A stretch of DNA of 64,000 nt from G965227875 sp965227875 (lineage in GTDB: Bacteria; Pseudomonadota; Alphaproteobacteria; Rhizobiales; JAJFHC01). The notes under the pieces were generated by a model. It did not search any database, had not been told where the DNA came from, and worked only from the letters and a program-made list of their open reading frames with translations. Positions within the stretch are counted from its first letter, which is position 1. Every line of letters begins with the position of its first letter. Position numbers and translations under genes: made by a program. Positions 1 to 7,932 of the stretch are shown here, one piece after another. The DNA is taken from contig OZ245783.1 in assembly GCA_965227875.1 (NCBI GenBank), positions 4,526,001 to 4,590,000 on the forward strand, written 5' to 3'.

Positions 1-763
1 CGGGCCCGTGGTCGCGCGCGGGATAGTTGGGTTCGGTCGTTTCCCAGGCGGCATGGCTCATGCCCATCCATGCCCCGCCGGTCAGCTGCTGCTCCACGAG
101 ACGGGGATTGAGCGCCCTGCCGACTTCATAGGCGCTGTTCATCTCGATCACGGACACCTCGCCGGTCTCGTCGTCGACTTCCACCTCGACAACCATTGCC
201 GCATGGGCGAAGCACGACACCGGCGTCATCTCGCCGGTCTCCGGATCCACCTCGGACAGGGGGATGAGAAAGATTCCGCGTCCGGAAACCGTGCGCCCCT
301 GCTTGAATTGTGCCGCACCGCAGGCCTCCGCCGTGGAGATCGACCGGGACGGCGCGCCCTTGACGTGGATGTTCCCCTTGCCGTCCGTCACGAGGTCGGT
401 CGGGTTGACCTCCAGTTCCTCGGCGGCGGCCTCAAGCATCACGCTTCGCGCCTCCTGCGCCGCCTGAATGACGGCATTGCCCACGCGGTGGGTTCCGCGC
501 GACGCGAAAGACCCCATGCAATGCGGCCCGGTATCGGAATCGGCCGTGTCGACATAGACGTCCTCGACCGGGATGCCCAGCGTTTCCGCCGCGATCTGCC
601 GGGTGACCGACTTCATGCCCTGCCCCAGGTCGATGGACGACAGCGCAACCATGAATTTTCCGTCGGGGTTCGAATGCACCAGGGCCTGGCTCGGATCTCC
701 TCCGAGGTTCATGCCGATCGGGTAGTTGATACAGGCGAATCCCTTGCCGCGATGGAGTGTCAT
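1..763 (-). CDS. Molybdopterin-binding subunit of xanthine dehydrogenase-family hydroxylase, C-terminal half (partial at window edge)
   Basis: This open frame runs from ATG at 763 off the left edge (254 codons seen). The translation starts MTLHRGKGFACINYPIG and contains the second molybdopterin-binding region: SSIDLGQGMKSV, GSFASRGTHRVGNAV and VGRALNPRLVEQQL. In most family members this is the back half of one roughly 750-900 residue chain. Here it has its own start, with a strong Shine-Dalgarno TGAGGAGG about 7 nt upstream and only 1 nt after the stop of the preceding gene. That argues for a true two-gene split, as in the NdhL/NdhM subunits of nicotinate dehydrogenase, rather than a sequencing frameshift. 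The catalytic Glu region near the C-terminus lies beyond the window, so activity and substrate cannot be judged. It should assemble with the proteins at 765-3799. Confidence 0.88.
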   Translation of the reverse strand, partial: MTLHRGKGFACINYPIGMNLGGDPSQALVHSNPDGKFMVALSSIDLGQGMKSVTRQIAAETLGIPVEDVYVDTADSDTGPHCMGSFASRGTHRVGNAVIQAAQEARSVMLEAAAEELEVNPTDLVTDGKGNIHVKGAPSRSISTAEACGAAQFKQGRTVSGRGIFLIPLSEVDPETGEMTPVSCFAHAAMVVEVEVDDETGEVSVIEMNSAYEVGRALNPRLVEQQLTGGAWMGMSHAAWETTEPNYPARDHGP

Positions 764-764
764 C

Positions 765-2483
765 TCAACGCCTCCTCAGTCCGGATATCGACGAAAAGCG
801 CGTGGGTGCGCGCCGCGGCGGAGCCGCCGGCTCCGGTGGTGGAGCCGGCTGCTGTGTCGCCTGTTGGGCCGGCGGAGCCGGTTGTTGCGCCGCTGCCGGA
901 GCGGCCGGCCGGGATGGCGGTGGAGCTGAAGGCGCCGGTGCAGATGGTGCCGGGGCGGATGCCGCGGGCTGGTAGGTCGGTGCGGGTACCGGTGACGGCT
1001 GTGCCGGCCGGTCCGTCGAACTGCCGCGTCCGTAACTCCCGGTACGACCACCCGGAACGACGCCCTTCTCGTCCGTCGCCGTGCGTGCGGGCAACTGGCC
1101 CCGTTCGCCACCGCCCTCGGTCAGCGAGGACGCCTGGCGCGCCCGGTCGGAGATGGTCCAGCCGGCTTTTTCCGCGGCGACCTGGCAGCATTCGACCAGT
1201 GCGGTGTTCTTGGCTTCGCGCCGGTGCGCCTTCATGTCGCCGTCGCGATAGGCATTGAGGATGCGAAGCTCGATCGGATCCATGCCGACCTCGTGCGCCA
1301 CCTTGTCCATGTGGGACTCGATGGCGAAATCCACACCCGTGATCCCGAAGCCGCGCATCGCGGTCGCGGGTGTCCGGTTGGTGTAGACGCAATAGACGTC
1401 CGCATAGACATTGGGGATCGTGTACGGCCCCGGCAGGTGGCCCACCGCCTTGATAATGGCGTAGCTCGACAGTCGCGTATAGGCGCCGGCGTCGAAATAA
1501 CCGACGAACTTGCGCGCCACGATGCGGCCGTCGTTCATGACGCCGTCGGTGAGGTACCACCGTTCGGCCCCGCGCGGAGCCCCGACCTGCATCTCCTCGG
1601 CCCGGTCGAACTGGTACTTGACCGGCTTGCCCGTCAGCATGCAGCCGAGAATGGCGAGCGGTTCGTGCAGGCTGTCGACCTTGCCGCCGAACCCGCCACC
1701 CACGGTGCCGCCGATGAAATGCAGCCGGTTCGATCCGACATCGAGCAGCTTGGCGGCCGTGCCGAGCGAAAAGAACAGCGCCTGCGTGGACGTGTAGCAG
1801 ACATACCGGCCGTTGGTTTCGGGCGCCGCGACCGCGCCGCAGGTCTCGATGGGCGCCTGCTCGATGGGCGACATCTGGTAGCGGCCCTCGACAACGTGGT
1901 CCGCGCTCGCCAGGGCGGCGTCGACATCGCCGTAGCGCAGTTTCTGGTGGTCGTACTTGTCGTGGTAGACGAACCGGTTCAGCGGATAGGCCTCGTTGAC
2001 CACCTGCGCGCCCGGCTTGATCGCATCCTCGACATCCAGGACCGCGGGAAGTTCCTCCCAGTCGACCCGGACCTTGGCGCACGCCTCCCGGGCGATGCGT
2101 TCGCTGTCCGCGACGATGGCGCAGACCGGTTCGCCCTTGTAGGCCACCTTCTTGTCCGCGAGCAGAGGCTCGTCGTCGAGGCCGAAGTCGAGAAGGCTGA
2201 GCAGCGTGTTGAGATTGACCGGCACGTCGCGGCCGAGAATGACGCGGCGAACACCCGGCATGTTTGCCGCCTGCGACGTATCAATCGAGCGTATGCGGGC
2301 GTGATGATGCGGGCTGCGAACGCAGCGGATATGCAAAAGGCCGTCGAACAGGTGATCGTCGTAGTAGGGTGATCGGCCGGTGACATGGCCCGCCATGTCC
2401 TGACGCTGGGTCGGCTGCCCGATTTCGTTCAGGTCGTCGTCGCGTTCGTCGGCGAAATACTCTTTCCGGAATTCGATGCTCAT
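765..2483 (-). CDS. Molybdopterin-binding subunit, N-terminal half, with long Pro/Ala-rich tail
   Basis: The 572-residue product carries the N-terminal a/b hammerhead (about 25-135) and the first molybdopterin-binding domain (about 150-440). Visible motifs are GGTVGGGFGGK and TPATAMRGFG. The latter differs from the AYxCSFR loop of form I CO dehydrogenase, so this is a general xanthine-dehydrogenase-family hydroxylase and not CoxL. Homology stops around residue 445 (KAGWTISDRARQ). The last 125 or so residues are low-complexity Pro/Ala/Ser/Gln, ending in a basic stretch RRAPTRFSSISGLRRR. The second half of the normal chain is encoded separately immediately downstream. A GGTGAGG Shine-Dalgarno precedes the ATG. 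The substrate is unknown: purines, aldehydes and N-heteroaromatics are all possible for the family. Confidence 0.9.
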   Translation of the reverse strand: MSIEFRKEYFADERDDDLNEIGQPTQRQDMAGHVTGRSPYYDDHLFDGLLHIRCVRSPHHHARIRSIDTSQAANMPGVRRVILGRDVPVNLNTLLSLLDFGLDDEPLLADKKVAYKGEPVCAIVADSERIAREACAKVRVDWEELPAVLDVEDAIKPGAQVVNEAYPLNRFVYHDKYDHQKLRYGDVDAALASADHVVEGRYQMSPIEQAPIETCGAVAAPETNGRYVCYTSTQALFFSLGTAAKLLDVGSNRLHFIGGTVGGGFGGKVDSLHEPLAILGCMLTGKPVKYQFDRAEEMQVGAPRGAERWYLTDGVMNDGRIVARKFVGYFDAGAYTRLSSYAIIKAVGHLPGPYTIPNVYADVYCVYTNRTPATAMRGFGITGVDFAIESHMDKVAHEVGMDPIELRILNAYRDGDMKAHRREAKNTALVECCQVAAEKAGWTISDRARQASSLTEGGGERGQLPARTATDEKGVVPGGRTGSYGRGSSTDRPAQPSPVPAPTYQPAASAPAPSAPAPSAPPPSRPAAPAAAQQPAPPAQQATQQPAPPPEPAAPPRRAPTRFSSISGLRRR

Positions 2484-2492
2484 GTCAGGACC

Positions 2493-2978
2493 TCACCCGT
2501 AGTGCCGCGACGGGCCTTGTCCGGTCGCTTCGAGAACTGCATTGATGATCGGCTCGTAACCCGTGCACCGGCAGATGTTCCCGGATATCGCCTCGACCAC
2601 ATCCTCCCTGGACGGACGGGGGTTCCGGGCGATCAGGGCCTTGGCCGCCATCAGCATGCCCGGGGTGCAGTAGCCGCACTGGGCCGAGAAATTCCGCATG
2701 AAGGCCTCCTGGAGCGGGTCGAGCTGTTCACCGCCGCCCAGGCTCGCCGTGGTCGTCACCTCGCACCCGTTCACCGTTTCCGCGAGCGTGATGCAGGACA
2801 CGCGGGGAACGCCGTCGACCAGGACGGTGCACGCACCGCACGTACCCTGCCCGCAGCCGTATTTCGGCGTCAGGTCGCCAAGTTTGCGCCGGAGAACGTC
2901 GAGCAGGTTTTCGCCGTCGTCCGCAAAGGCGGCGCGGTCTTCGCCGTTCAGCGTGAATTGCACCGGTTTTTTGGCCAT
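2493..2978 (-). CDS. [2Fe-2S] small subunit of xanthine dehydrogenase-family hydroxylase
   Basis: A 161-residue electron-transfer subunit with two iron-sulfur sites. The plant-ferredoxin-type N-terminal site reads CGQGTCGAC plus a later Cys (about 44-70). The all-helical C-terminal site is CGYCTPGM ... CRCTGY (about 105-145). The family passes electrons from the molybdopterin to FAD. I chose ATG 2978 (MAKKPVQF) because AGGAG lies 5-9 nt upstream, overlapping the stop of the FAD subunit gene. An in-frame upstream start at 3044 would add 22 unconserved residues and overlap the FAD gene. The gene sits 8 nt after the FAD subunit and 9 nt before the molybdopterin subunit. Confidence 0.95.
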   Translation of the reverse strand: MAKKPVQFTLNGEDRAAFADDGENLLDVLRRKLGDLTPKYGCGQGTCGACTVLVDGVPRVSCITLAETVNGCEVTTTASLGGGEQLDPLQEAFMRNFSAQCGYCTPGMLMAAKALIARNPRPSREDVVEAISGNICRCTGYEPIINAVLEATGQGPSRHYG

Positions 2979-2986
2979 GACGTCTC

Positions 2987-3799
2987 CTACTGACCCAGAA
3001 GGGCGCGTTTGAAATGAACCGGTGCGACCTCGCGTCTGTACCATTCGGACGCTATGGCGTCGTCTTGCGGGTCGAGACCGTTGAGCACGGCGGCCGCGGC
3101 GCGGTCGACCGTGGCGGCATCGAGCGTGCCGCCTTCGAGCGCGCCTTCGGCACCTGTCGAGCGCAACGGCGCCGGCCCCATGTTGCCGAAAGCCACCCGC
3201 GCGCCCTCGATCCGCCCCGTCGGCCGCGGCAGATAGGCCGCGATGCTCATGACCGCGATGCCCTTGGGTTTCACCCGGGTCACCTTGTGGAACCGGAAAT
3301 CTCCTGCATCCCTGACACGCGGCACGGAGACGGACGCGACCACCTGGGCCTGGTTGCGATCCCTGTCCCTGAGGAAATCGTCCATCGACGCCTGCCCGCC
3401 GCCGGAACCGGCCAGGTTGACCCTTGCGCCAAGGGCGAGCAGGGCCACGGCGAACTCGCCATAGGGCGCCCGTGCGAAGAGGTTCCCGCCGACGGTGGCC
3501 GCATTCCGGATCGCCGGTCCGCCGACCGTACGCGCCGCCGGTTCGAGAAATGCGAGTTCCGGGCTGTTCCGGATGTCGGACATAGTGACGCCCGCTCCGA
3601 TGACGATACTGTCGCTTTCGCTGCGGATTTCCCTGAGCTTGGCGTCCGTCGTCCTGATGAGCGTGTCGAACGAGGTGTCTCCCTCGTTGACCGCCCTCAT
3701 GAGGATCGTGCCGCCGCCGAACATGCGCGCATTTCTCGCCGACCGCAGCGCGTTCGCCGCGTCTTCGAGACGGTCAAAGGTTTCAACGACAACCGGCAT
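2987..3799 (-). CDS. FAD-binding medium subunit of xanthine dehydrogenase-family hydroxylase
   Basis: This 270-residue subunit has the FAD_binding_5 fold. The flavin contacts GGGTILMR (about 28-35) and TVGGNLFARAPYG are visible, followed by a CO_deh_flav_C-type C-terminal domain from about 165. It hands electrons from the 2Fe-2S subunit to an external acceptor such as NAD+, oxygen or a quinone. The ATG at 3799 overlaps the TGA of the SRPBCC gene by one base (TGATG), which suggests translational coupling. Together with 1-2978 it completes an FAD, FeS and Mo enzyme encoded in M-S-L order. Confidence 0.93.
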   Translation of the reverse strand: MPVVVETFDRLEDAANALRSARNARMFGGGTILMRAVNEGDTSFDTLIRTTDAKLREIRSESDSIVIGAGVTMSDIRNSPELAFLEPAARTVGGPAIRNAATVGGNLFARAPYGEFAVALLALGARVNLAGSGGGQASMDDFLRDRDRNQAQVVASVSVPRVRDAGDFRFHKVTRVKPKGIAVMSIAAYLPRPTGRIEGARVAFGNMGPAPLRSTGAEGALEGGTLDAATVDRAAAAVLNGLDPQDDAIASEWYRREVAPVHFKRALLGQ

Positions 3800-4260
3800 C
3801 AATGCACTCCTTCAACGCTTTCGGCGAGACCGAGATGTTCGCGAATGGCCGTGAACCCGGCGCCGTAGATCTGCTCGCTCACGAGGTCGTGCAGTTCCTG
3901 CTCCCGACCCGACGGCGTGTCGAACCTCGAGTCCCATTGCCAGAAGGTCCGGTCGCCGTCCGTCACCGGCAGCAGGCGCACATGGGCGACATAGTTCAGC
4001 AGCGGCACCGGCGTATCGAGCAGGCAGTAGCTGAACGCCATGTCGATGTCCGACAGTGTCAGAAGCTGTTCGCGCAATTCCGAACCGTCGGCCAGGTGAA
4101 ACCGCCGCACGCAGCCAACCTTGTCGGATGGCTGACCTCGTTCGATCTCGCTGTCCTCGACGGCGGGATGCCAGTGGTCGTGACCGTTGAAATCCCGCAG
4201 CACGTCCCACACCGCGTCAACGGATGCGTCGATGATCGTGCTCTTGAGGACCTTCACCAT
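3799..4260 (-). CDS. SRPBCC (START/Bet v1-like) protein, MxaD/polyketide-cyclase type, copy B
   Basis: The 153-residue protein starts MVKVLKSTIIDASVDAVW and has the family hallmarks VWDVLRDFNGHDHWHPAV and QPSDKVGCVRRFHL. It is a single helix-grip ligand-binding domain with no signal peptide. It is a clear paralogue of the gene just upstream: the pattern DFN..-WHP-(10)-PSDKVGC-LREQLLTLSD is shared. ATG 4260 is preferred because the longer reading frame would start inside the upstream gene. SRPBCC proteins often sit in Mo-hydroxylase clusters (CoxG in CO dehydrogenase loci) with roles in maturation or membrane attachment. The ligand here is unknown. Confidence 0.85.
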   Translation of the reverse strand: MVKVLKSTIIDASVDAVWDVLRDFNGHDHWHPAVEDSEIERGQPSDKVGCVRRFHLADGSELREQLLTLSDIDMAFSYCLLDTPVPLLNYVAHVRLLPVTDGDRTFWQWDSRFDTPSGREQELHDLVSEQIYGAGFTAIREHLGLAESVEGVH

Positions 4261-4268
4261 GACCGGGT

Positions 4269-4709
4269 TCAGGCTCCCTGGAAATGCCGCTTGAGCGAGT
4301 CGAAGCCGGCCTGGAAGACGTTCCCGCCGATTCCGTCGACGAGATCGTCGGCGACATCTGCGGAACATTCGAATTCAGCGGACCACTCGGCAAAGGTTAC
4401 GTCACCGTCGGTGACCGGGGTGAGCCGCAGGGTCGCGACGTAGTCGGTCAGCGGCATGGGGCTCTCGAGGATCGAGTAGGTGCAGAACAGGTCATAGTCC
4501 GACAGGCCGAGCAGCTGCTCCCGGATCCTGTCGCCGTTCTGCAGCCGGAAGTCCCTAATGCAGCCGACCTTGTCGGACGGTTCGCCATTCTCGATCCGGC
4601 TCTCCCGGATGGAAGGATGCCATCGCGGCAGCGCATTGAAATCCCTGACCCGTTCCCAGACCCTGGATGCGGGCGCTCCGATGACACTGGAGACGTAGAC
4701 GCGCGCCAT
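4269..4709 (-). CDS. SRPBCC protein, MxaD/polyketide-cyclase type, copy A
   Basis: A 146-residue single-domain protein (MARVYVSSVIGAPASRVW; DFNALPRWHPSI; EPSDKVGCIRDFRL; IREQLLGLSD). It lies 3 nt after the flotillin-like gene and 8 nt before its paralogue. The pair probably arose by tandem duplication, and the two copies differ mainly in the C-terminal helix that closes the ligand cavity. A role in delivering a hydrophobic ligand, or in positioning the adjacent hydroxylase at the membrane, is inference from position only. Confidence 0.85.
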   Translation of the reverse strand: MARVYVSSVIGAPASRVWERVRDFNALPRWHPSIRESRIENGEPSDKVGCIRDFRLQNGDRIREQLLGLSDYDLFCTYSILESPMPLTDYVATLRLTPVTDGDVTFAEWSAEFECSADVADDLVDGIGGNVFQAGFDSLKRHFQGA

Positions 4710-4712
4710 AAA

Positions 4713-7700
4713 TCAGGCCCCCTGCCCGCCGCCCGACGGCGGTGTCTGGCCGGATCCCGAACCGCCTTCCGACGATCCGCCGTCCGATCCTTCGCCGCCC
4801 TCGGAACGCTCGGAACTGCGGGCGATGCGCTGCATGTCGCTGGCTTCGCGAATGAGGCCTGGCATTTTCGACAGGTTGCCCCCGTCGATACCCAGGTCCG
4901 ACAGCAGCGTGTCGATCATCGGTGCCTGCACGCGGTAGCGCAGCGCGGAGTTGATCACCTCGTCGGTCGCATTGCGCGGCCCACCGCCTCCGCCGCCGCC
5001 GGTCACGCCATCGAGCTGCATGATCTTGATATCGTTGATCTTCTCCATGGGTTTGACGGAAGCAGCCACGATGCCTTCGATCTTGTCGAGCAGCTTCCGG
5101 CGGAAGAGCGAGGCGCGCGCGGGTTCGGTGAGCACGTTCTCGGCTTCGTTGATGAGGCGCTGGGCCTCCGCTTCCACGGCCATGCGGACCTTCTCGGCGT
5201 CGGCCGCAAGTTTTTCCTCTTCCGCGGCCTTCTCCGCATTCATGATATCGACGGTCTTGCGGCGGCTTGCTTCCTCGGTTTCGCGGGTGGTCTTGACCTT
5301 CTCCTCCGCCTCGGCTGCCTTGGCGCGGGCAATGTCGGCCTCGACCTGGGCCGCTGTTTCCTCGAGCGACTTCTTGTAAAGCGCGATGGCTTTCTCCATC
5401 TGCGCGTTCTCGACGTCGAGCTCGCGCTTGACCTCGAGACGGCGCCGCTCGGTCTCGTGACCGATCCGGGCCTCGTCGAGGCCGCGTTCGGACGCGATCC
5501 GGCTGCGTTCGATGTCCTCCTTGGAGGCGATCTCGGCTTCCCGCAGCGCCTGGACGCGGGCAATCTCGAGTTGCTCGATGGAGCGGCGACGTTCGAGCCT
5601 CGCGGCCTCGACGGCGCGTTCGCGTTCCACGTCGGAGGTCTCGACACCGCTCTGTGCCGCGATCTCCGCCTTGCGGACGTCCGCTTCGGCGCTCGCCCGT
5701 TCGGCGAGTTTCGGCGCCAGCGCGATGATGCGGTTCTGATCCGCCTCCTCGACGATCTTCTTGCGGTTTATGTCGGTGACCTCGCGGCTTTCCTGGGACG
5801 CGATGCGCTCCTGTTCGAGAGCGAGTTCGACGGCGATGCGCTGCCTTTCGATCGCATCGCGCTTTTCGAGGTCCGTCGACTCGATCGCCTTGTCGCGCGA
5901 CAGTTCCTTCTCGCGGGTTTCCTGTTCCGCGAGGATGCGTTCCGCATCGACGGCCTTGCGCTGCGCGATGCGAGCCGCCTCGATCGCCTTGTCGGCGGCG
6001 ATCTGCGCCTCGTCGAGCGTCTTGTTGCGGGCGATTTCGAGATTACGGATGTCCTCGTCCCTGGAAATCTTGTCCTTGGACGTTTCCCGTTCCTTCTCGA
6101 TGCGCATCTGGTCGACGAGCCTGCGCGACGAGATCTCCGAGCTCTCGATCGCCTCGTTGCGCTCGATCTCGCGTGCGCGGGTTTCCGTTTCCGCGAGGAT
6201 GCGCTCGGCATCGATGGCTTTCTGGCGCTCGATCCGCGCCTGTTCCGTCGTCTTGTCGGCGGCCGTCTCGCGTAGCGACGTTTCCTCGCGCTTGGAGATA
6301 CGTTCCTGGTCGAGGGCGGCTTCCACGGAGATCCTTGCGGCCTCGATGGCCTTGCGGGTTTCCAGATCGGCGCTTTCGACGGCCTTCTGGCGAGAAATCT
6401 CGCGCTCGCGGACATCCTGCTCGTAGGCGATCCGGTCGGCCGCCACCTTCTTCTCGCGGGCGATCCGGGCGGCTTCCACCGCCTCGTTCGCGGCGATCTC
6501 GGCGGCTTCGATCGCACGCTGGCGCTCGATCTCCAGTTCGCGGATCTTGCGATCGCTTTCGATGCGTTCCTCGCTGACGACCGCGGCTTCGGCGATGCGC
6601 AGTTTTTCGGTGGCCTCGCGGGCGGCGATCTCGGCTTCCTCGATCGCCTTGTTGCGCGCGATTTCGCGGCGGCGCGTTTCTTCCTCGTTGCCGATCCGGG
6701 CGTCCGTGAGGATACGCTCCTGTTCGATGCGGGACTTTTCGACCTCTTCGCGCGCCTTGATCTCCGCCTGTTCGATCTCGCGCTTGCGCTCGATCTCGCG
6801 GGACTGTGTCTGCTTCTCATTGTCGATACGCGCTTCGGTGACCGCACGCTCCTGGAGGATGCGGGCCGTTTCCGTTTCCTCGCGCGACTTGATCTCGGCG
6901 GCATCGATCGCCTTCTGGCGCTCGATTTCGCGATGCCGGACCTCGCGTTCCGATTCGATCCGGCTTTCCGCGATCGCCCGTTCGTTGACGATCCGCGCCT
7001 TTTCGATCGCCTCGCGGGCGGTGAACTGCGCCTGTTCGGCTTCGGTATCGCGTTCGGCGCGTTCACGGACGAGTTCAGCGCGCTGCTGGGCCCGGCGGAA
7101 CTCAATGTCGCGTTCCTGGACGAGCCGGGCTTCCTCGCTTTCGCGTTCGATGGTCAGCGCCTGTTTCTCGGCTTCCAGGTTGCGCGCCCGGATCTGGATC
7201 ATCGAATCCTGCTCGATGTCGTTGCGCAGCTTGCGACGTTCCTCGATGTCCTTGATGAGAGCGGTGAGGCCTTCGGCATCGAACCGGTTCGACGGATTGA
7301 AGTATTCCAGGGCCGTCTGGTCGATATCCATGATCGCGACGGACTCGAGCTCCAGGCCGTTGCGGGACAGCTCCTCCTGGGCGAATTCCTTGACGCGGGT
7401 CACGTAGACGTTGCGCTGCTCGTGCATCTCGGACATGGACATTTCTGCCGCGACCGCCCGCAGGGCCGACTCGAACTTGCCGCCGAGCAGGCTGTGAAGG
7501 TTCTCGACCTGCAGGCTGCGCTTGCCAAGCGTGGCGGCGGCGATCGAGACGGCCTCCCTGGCCGGCCGCACGCGGACATAGAACTCTGCTTCCACATCGA
7601 CCCTCATGCGGTCGCGCGTGATCAGCGCCTCGTCCTTGTTCCGGATGACCTCGAGGGGAATGGTGTTCATGTTCACCGGCGTGATGTCATGGACGATGGG

Positions 7701-7877
7701 CCAGACGAACGCGCCCCCGTCGATCACGACTTTTTCGCCCAGGAAACCGGTTCGTACGAACGCGACTTCCTTCGTGGACCGGCGGTACAGCCGGTTCATC
7801 ACCCAGTAGATGATGGCGATAACGACGACCGCGACAATGAGCCAGAGAATGAGCTGGCCGATCACTTGCCCCGTCAT
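4713..7877 (-). CDS. Giant flotillin-like SPFH/band 7 membrane protein with extended hendecad coil
   Basis: The product has 1054 residues, about twice a usual flotillin. An N-terminal membrane anchor (about 7-27) is followed by an SPFH/band 7 domain (about 35-205, with TRDRMRVDVEAEFYVRV). From about 210 to 915 there is an almost uninterrupted charged helix. Between 284 and 712 it is built of 11-residue units beginning E/R-I, often in 44-residue groups that start EIERQ. After a 3-residue skip at 713-715 the units resume to about 825. A Gly run (about 960-966) leads to a small C-terminal domain and a Ser/Gly-rich tail. GGGAGGGG precedes the ATG. Flotillins form membrane cages or scaffolds. A scaffold for the hydroxylase or transporter encoded around it is my inference. 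Confidence 0.9.
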   Translation of the reverse strand: MTGQVIGQLILWLIVAVVVIAIIYWVMNRLYRRSTKEVAFVRTGFLGEKVVIDGGAFVWPIVHDITPVNMNTIPLEVIRNKDEALITRDRMRVDVEAEFYVRVRPAREAVSIAAATLGKRSLQVENLHSLLGGKFESALRAVAAEMSMSEMHEQRNVYVTRVKEFAQEELSRNGLELESVAIMDIDQTALEYFNPSNRFDAEGLTALIKDIEERRKLRNDIEQDSMIQIRARNLEAEKQALTIERESEEARLVQERDIEFRRAQQRAELVRERAERDTEAEQAQFTAREAIEKARIVNERAIAESRIESEREVRHREIERQKAIDAAEIKSREETETARILQERAVTEARIDNEKQTQSREIERKREIEQAEIKAREEVEKSRIEQERILTDARIGNEEETRRREIARNKAIEEAEIAAREATEKLRIAEAAVVSEERIESDRKIRELEIERQRAIEAAEIAANEAVEAARIAREKKVAADRIAYEQDVREREISRQKAVESADLETRKAIEAARISVEAALDQERISKREETSLRETAADKTTEQARIERQKAIDAERILAETETRAREIERNEAIESSEISSRRLVDQMRIEKERETSKDKISRDEDIRNLEIARNKTLDEAQIAADKAIEAARIAQRKAVDAERILAEQETREKELSRDKAIESTDLEKRDAIERQRIAVELALEQERIASQESREVTDINRKKIVEEADQNRIIALAPKLAERASAEADVRKAEIAAQSGVETSDVERERAVEAARLERRRSIEQLEIARVQALREAEIASKEDIERSRIASERGLDEARIGHETERRRLEVKRELDVENAQMEKAIALYKKSLEETAAQVEADIARAKAAEAEEKVKTTRETEEASRRKTVDIMNAEKAAEEEKLAADAEKVRMAVEAEAQRLINEAENVLTEPARASLFRRKLLDKIEGIVAASVKPMEKINDIKIMQLDGVTGGGGGGGPRNATDEVINSALRYRVQAPMIDTLLSDLGIDGGNLSKMPGLIREASDMQRIARSSERSEGGEGSDGGSSEGGSGSGQTPPSGGGQGA
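5403..7028 (-). repeat. Coding region of 11-residue (33-nt) hendecad repeats, grouped as 44-residue units
   Basis: Within the flotillin-like protein, hendecads begin at residues 284, 295, 306, 317, 328 and so on to 702, all in one phase with no insertion. Five successive 44-residue groups start at 317, 361, 405, 449 and 493. A three-residue skip (713-715) shifts the phase, and units continue from 716 to about 825. Units typically read [E/R]I-x-x-x-[K/R]-x-[I/V/A]-[E/D]-x-[A]. The DNA is diverged between units, so this is an old protein repeat and not a recent tandem DNA expansion. Confidence 0.85.
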
Positions 7878-7932
7878 GCTTTCCCCTCCCGTATCGAGAA
7901 CTCTTGTGAGGTTATCCTGTTCGACATGAAGC

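Noticed and set aside
765..1150. A frameshift in one molybdopterin-subunit gene
   Set aside because: The second half has its own ATG and a strong Shine-Dalgarno at the right distance, and the first half ends in a distinctive low-complexity tail, so a real gene split is the simpler reading. It remains testable by resequencing.
765..3799. Aerobic CO dehydrogenase (coxMSL)
   Set aside because: The gene order M-S-L fits, but the active-site loop is TAMRGFG and not the AYxCSFR of form I CoxL, so I call only a xanthine dehydrogenase-family hydroxylase.
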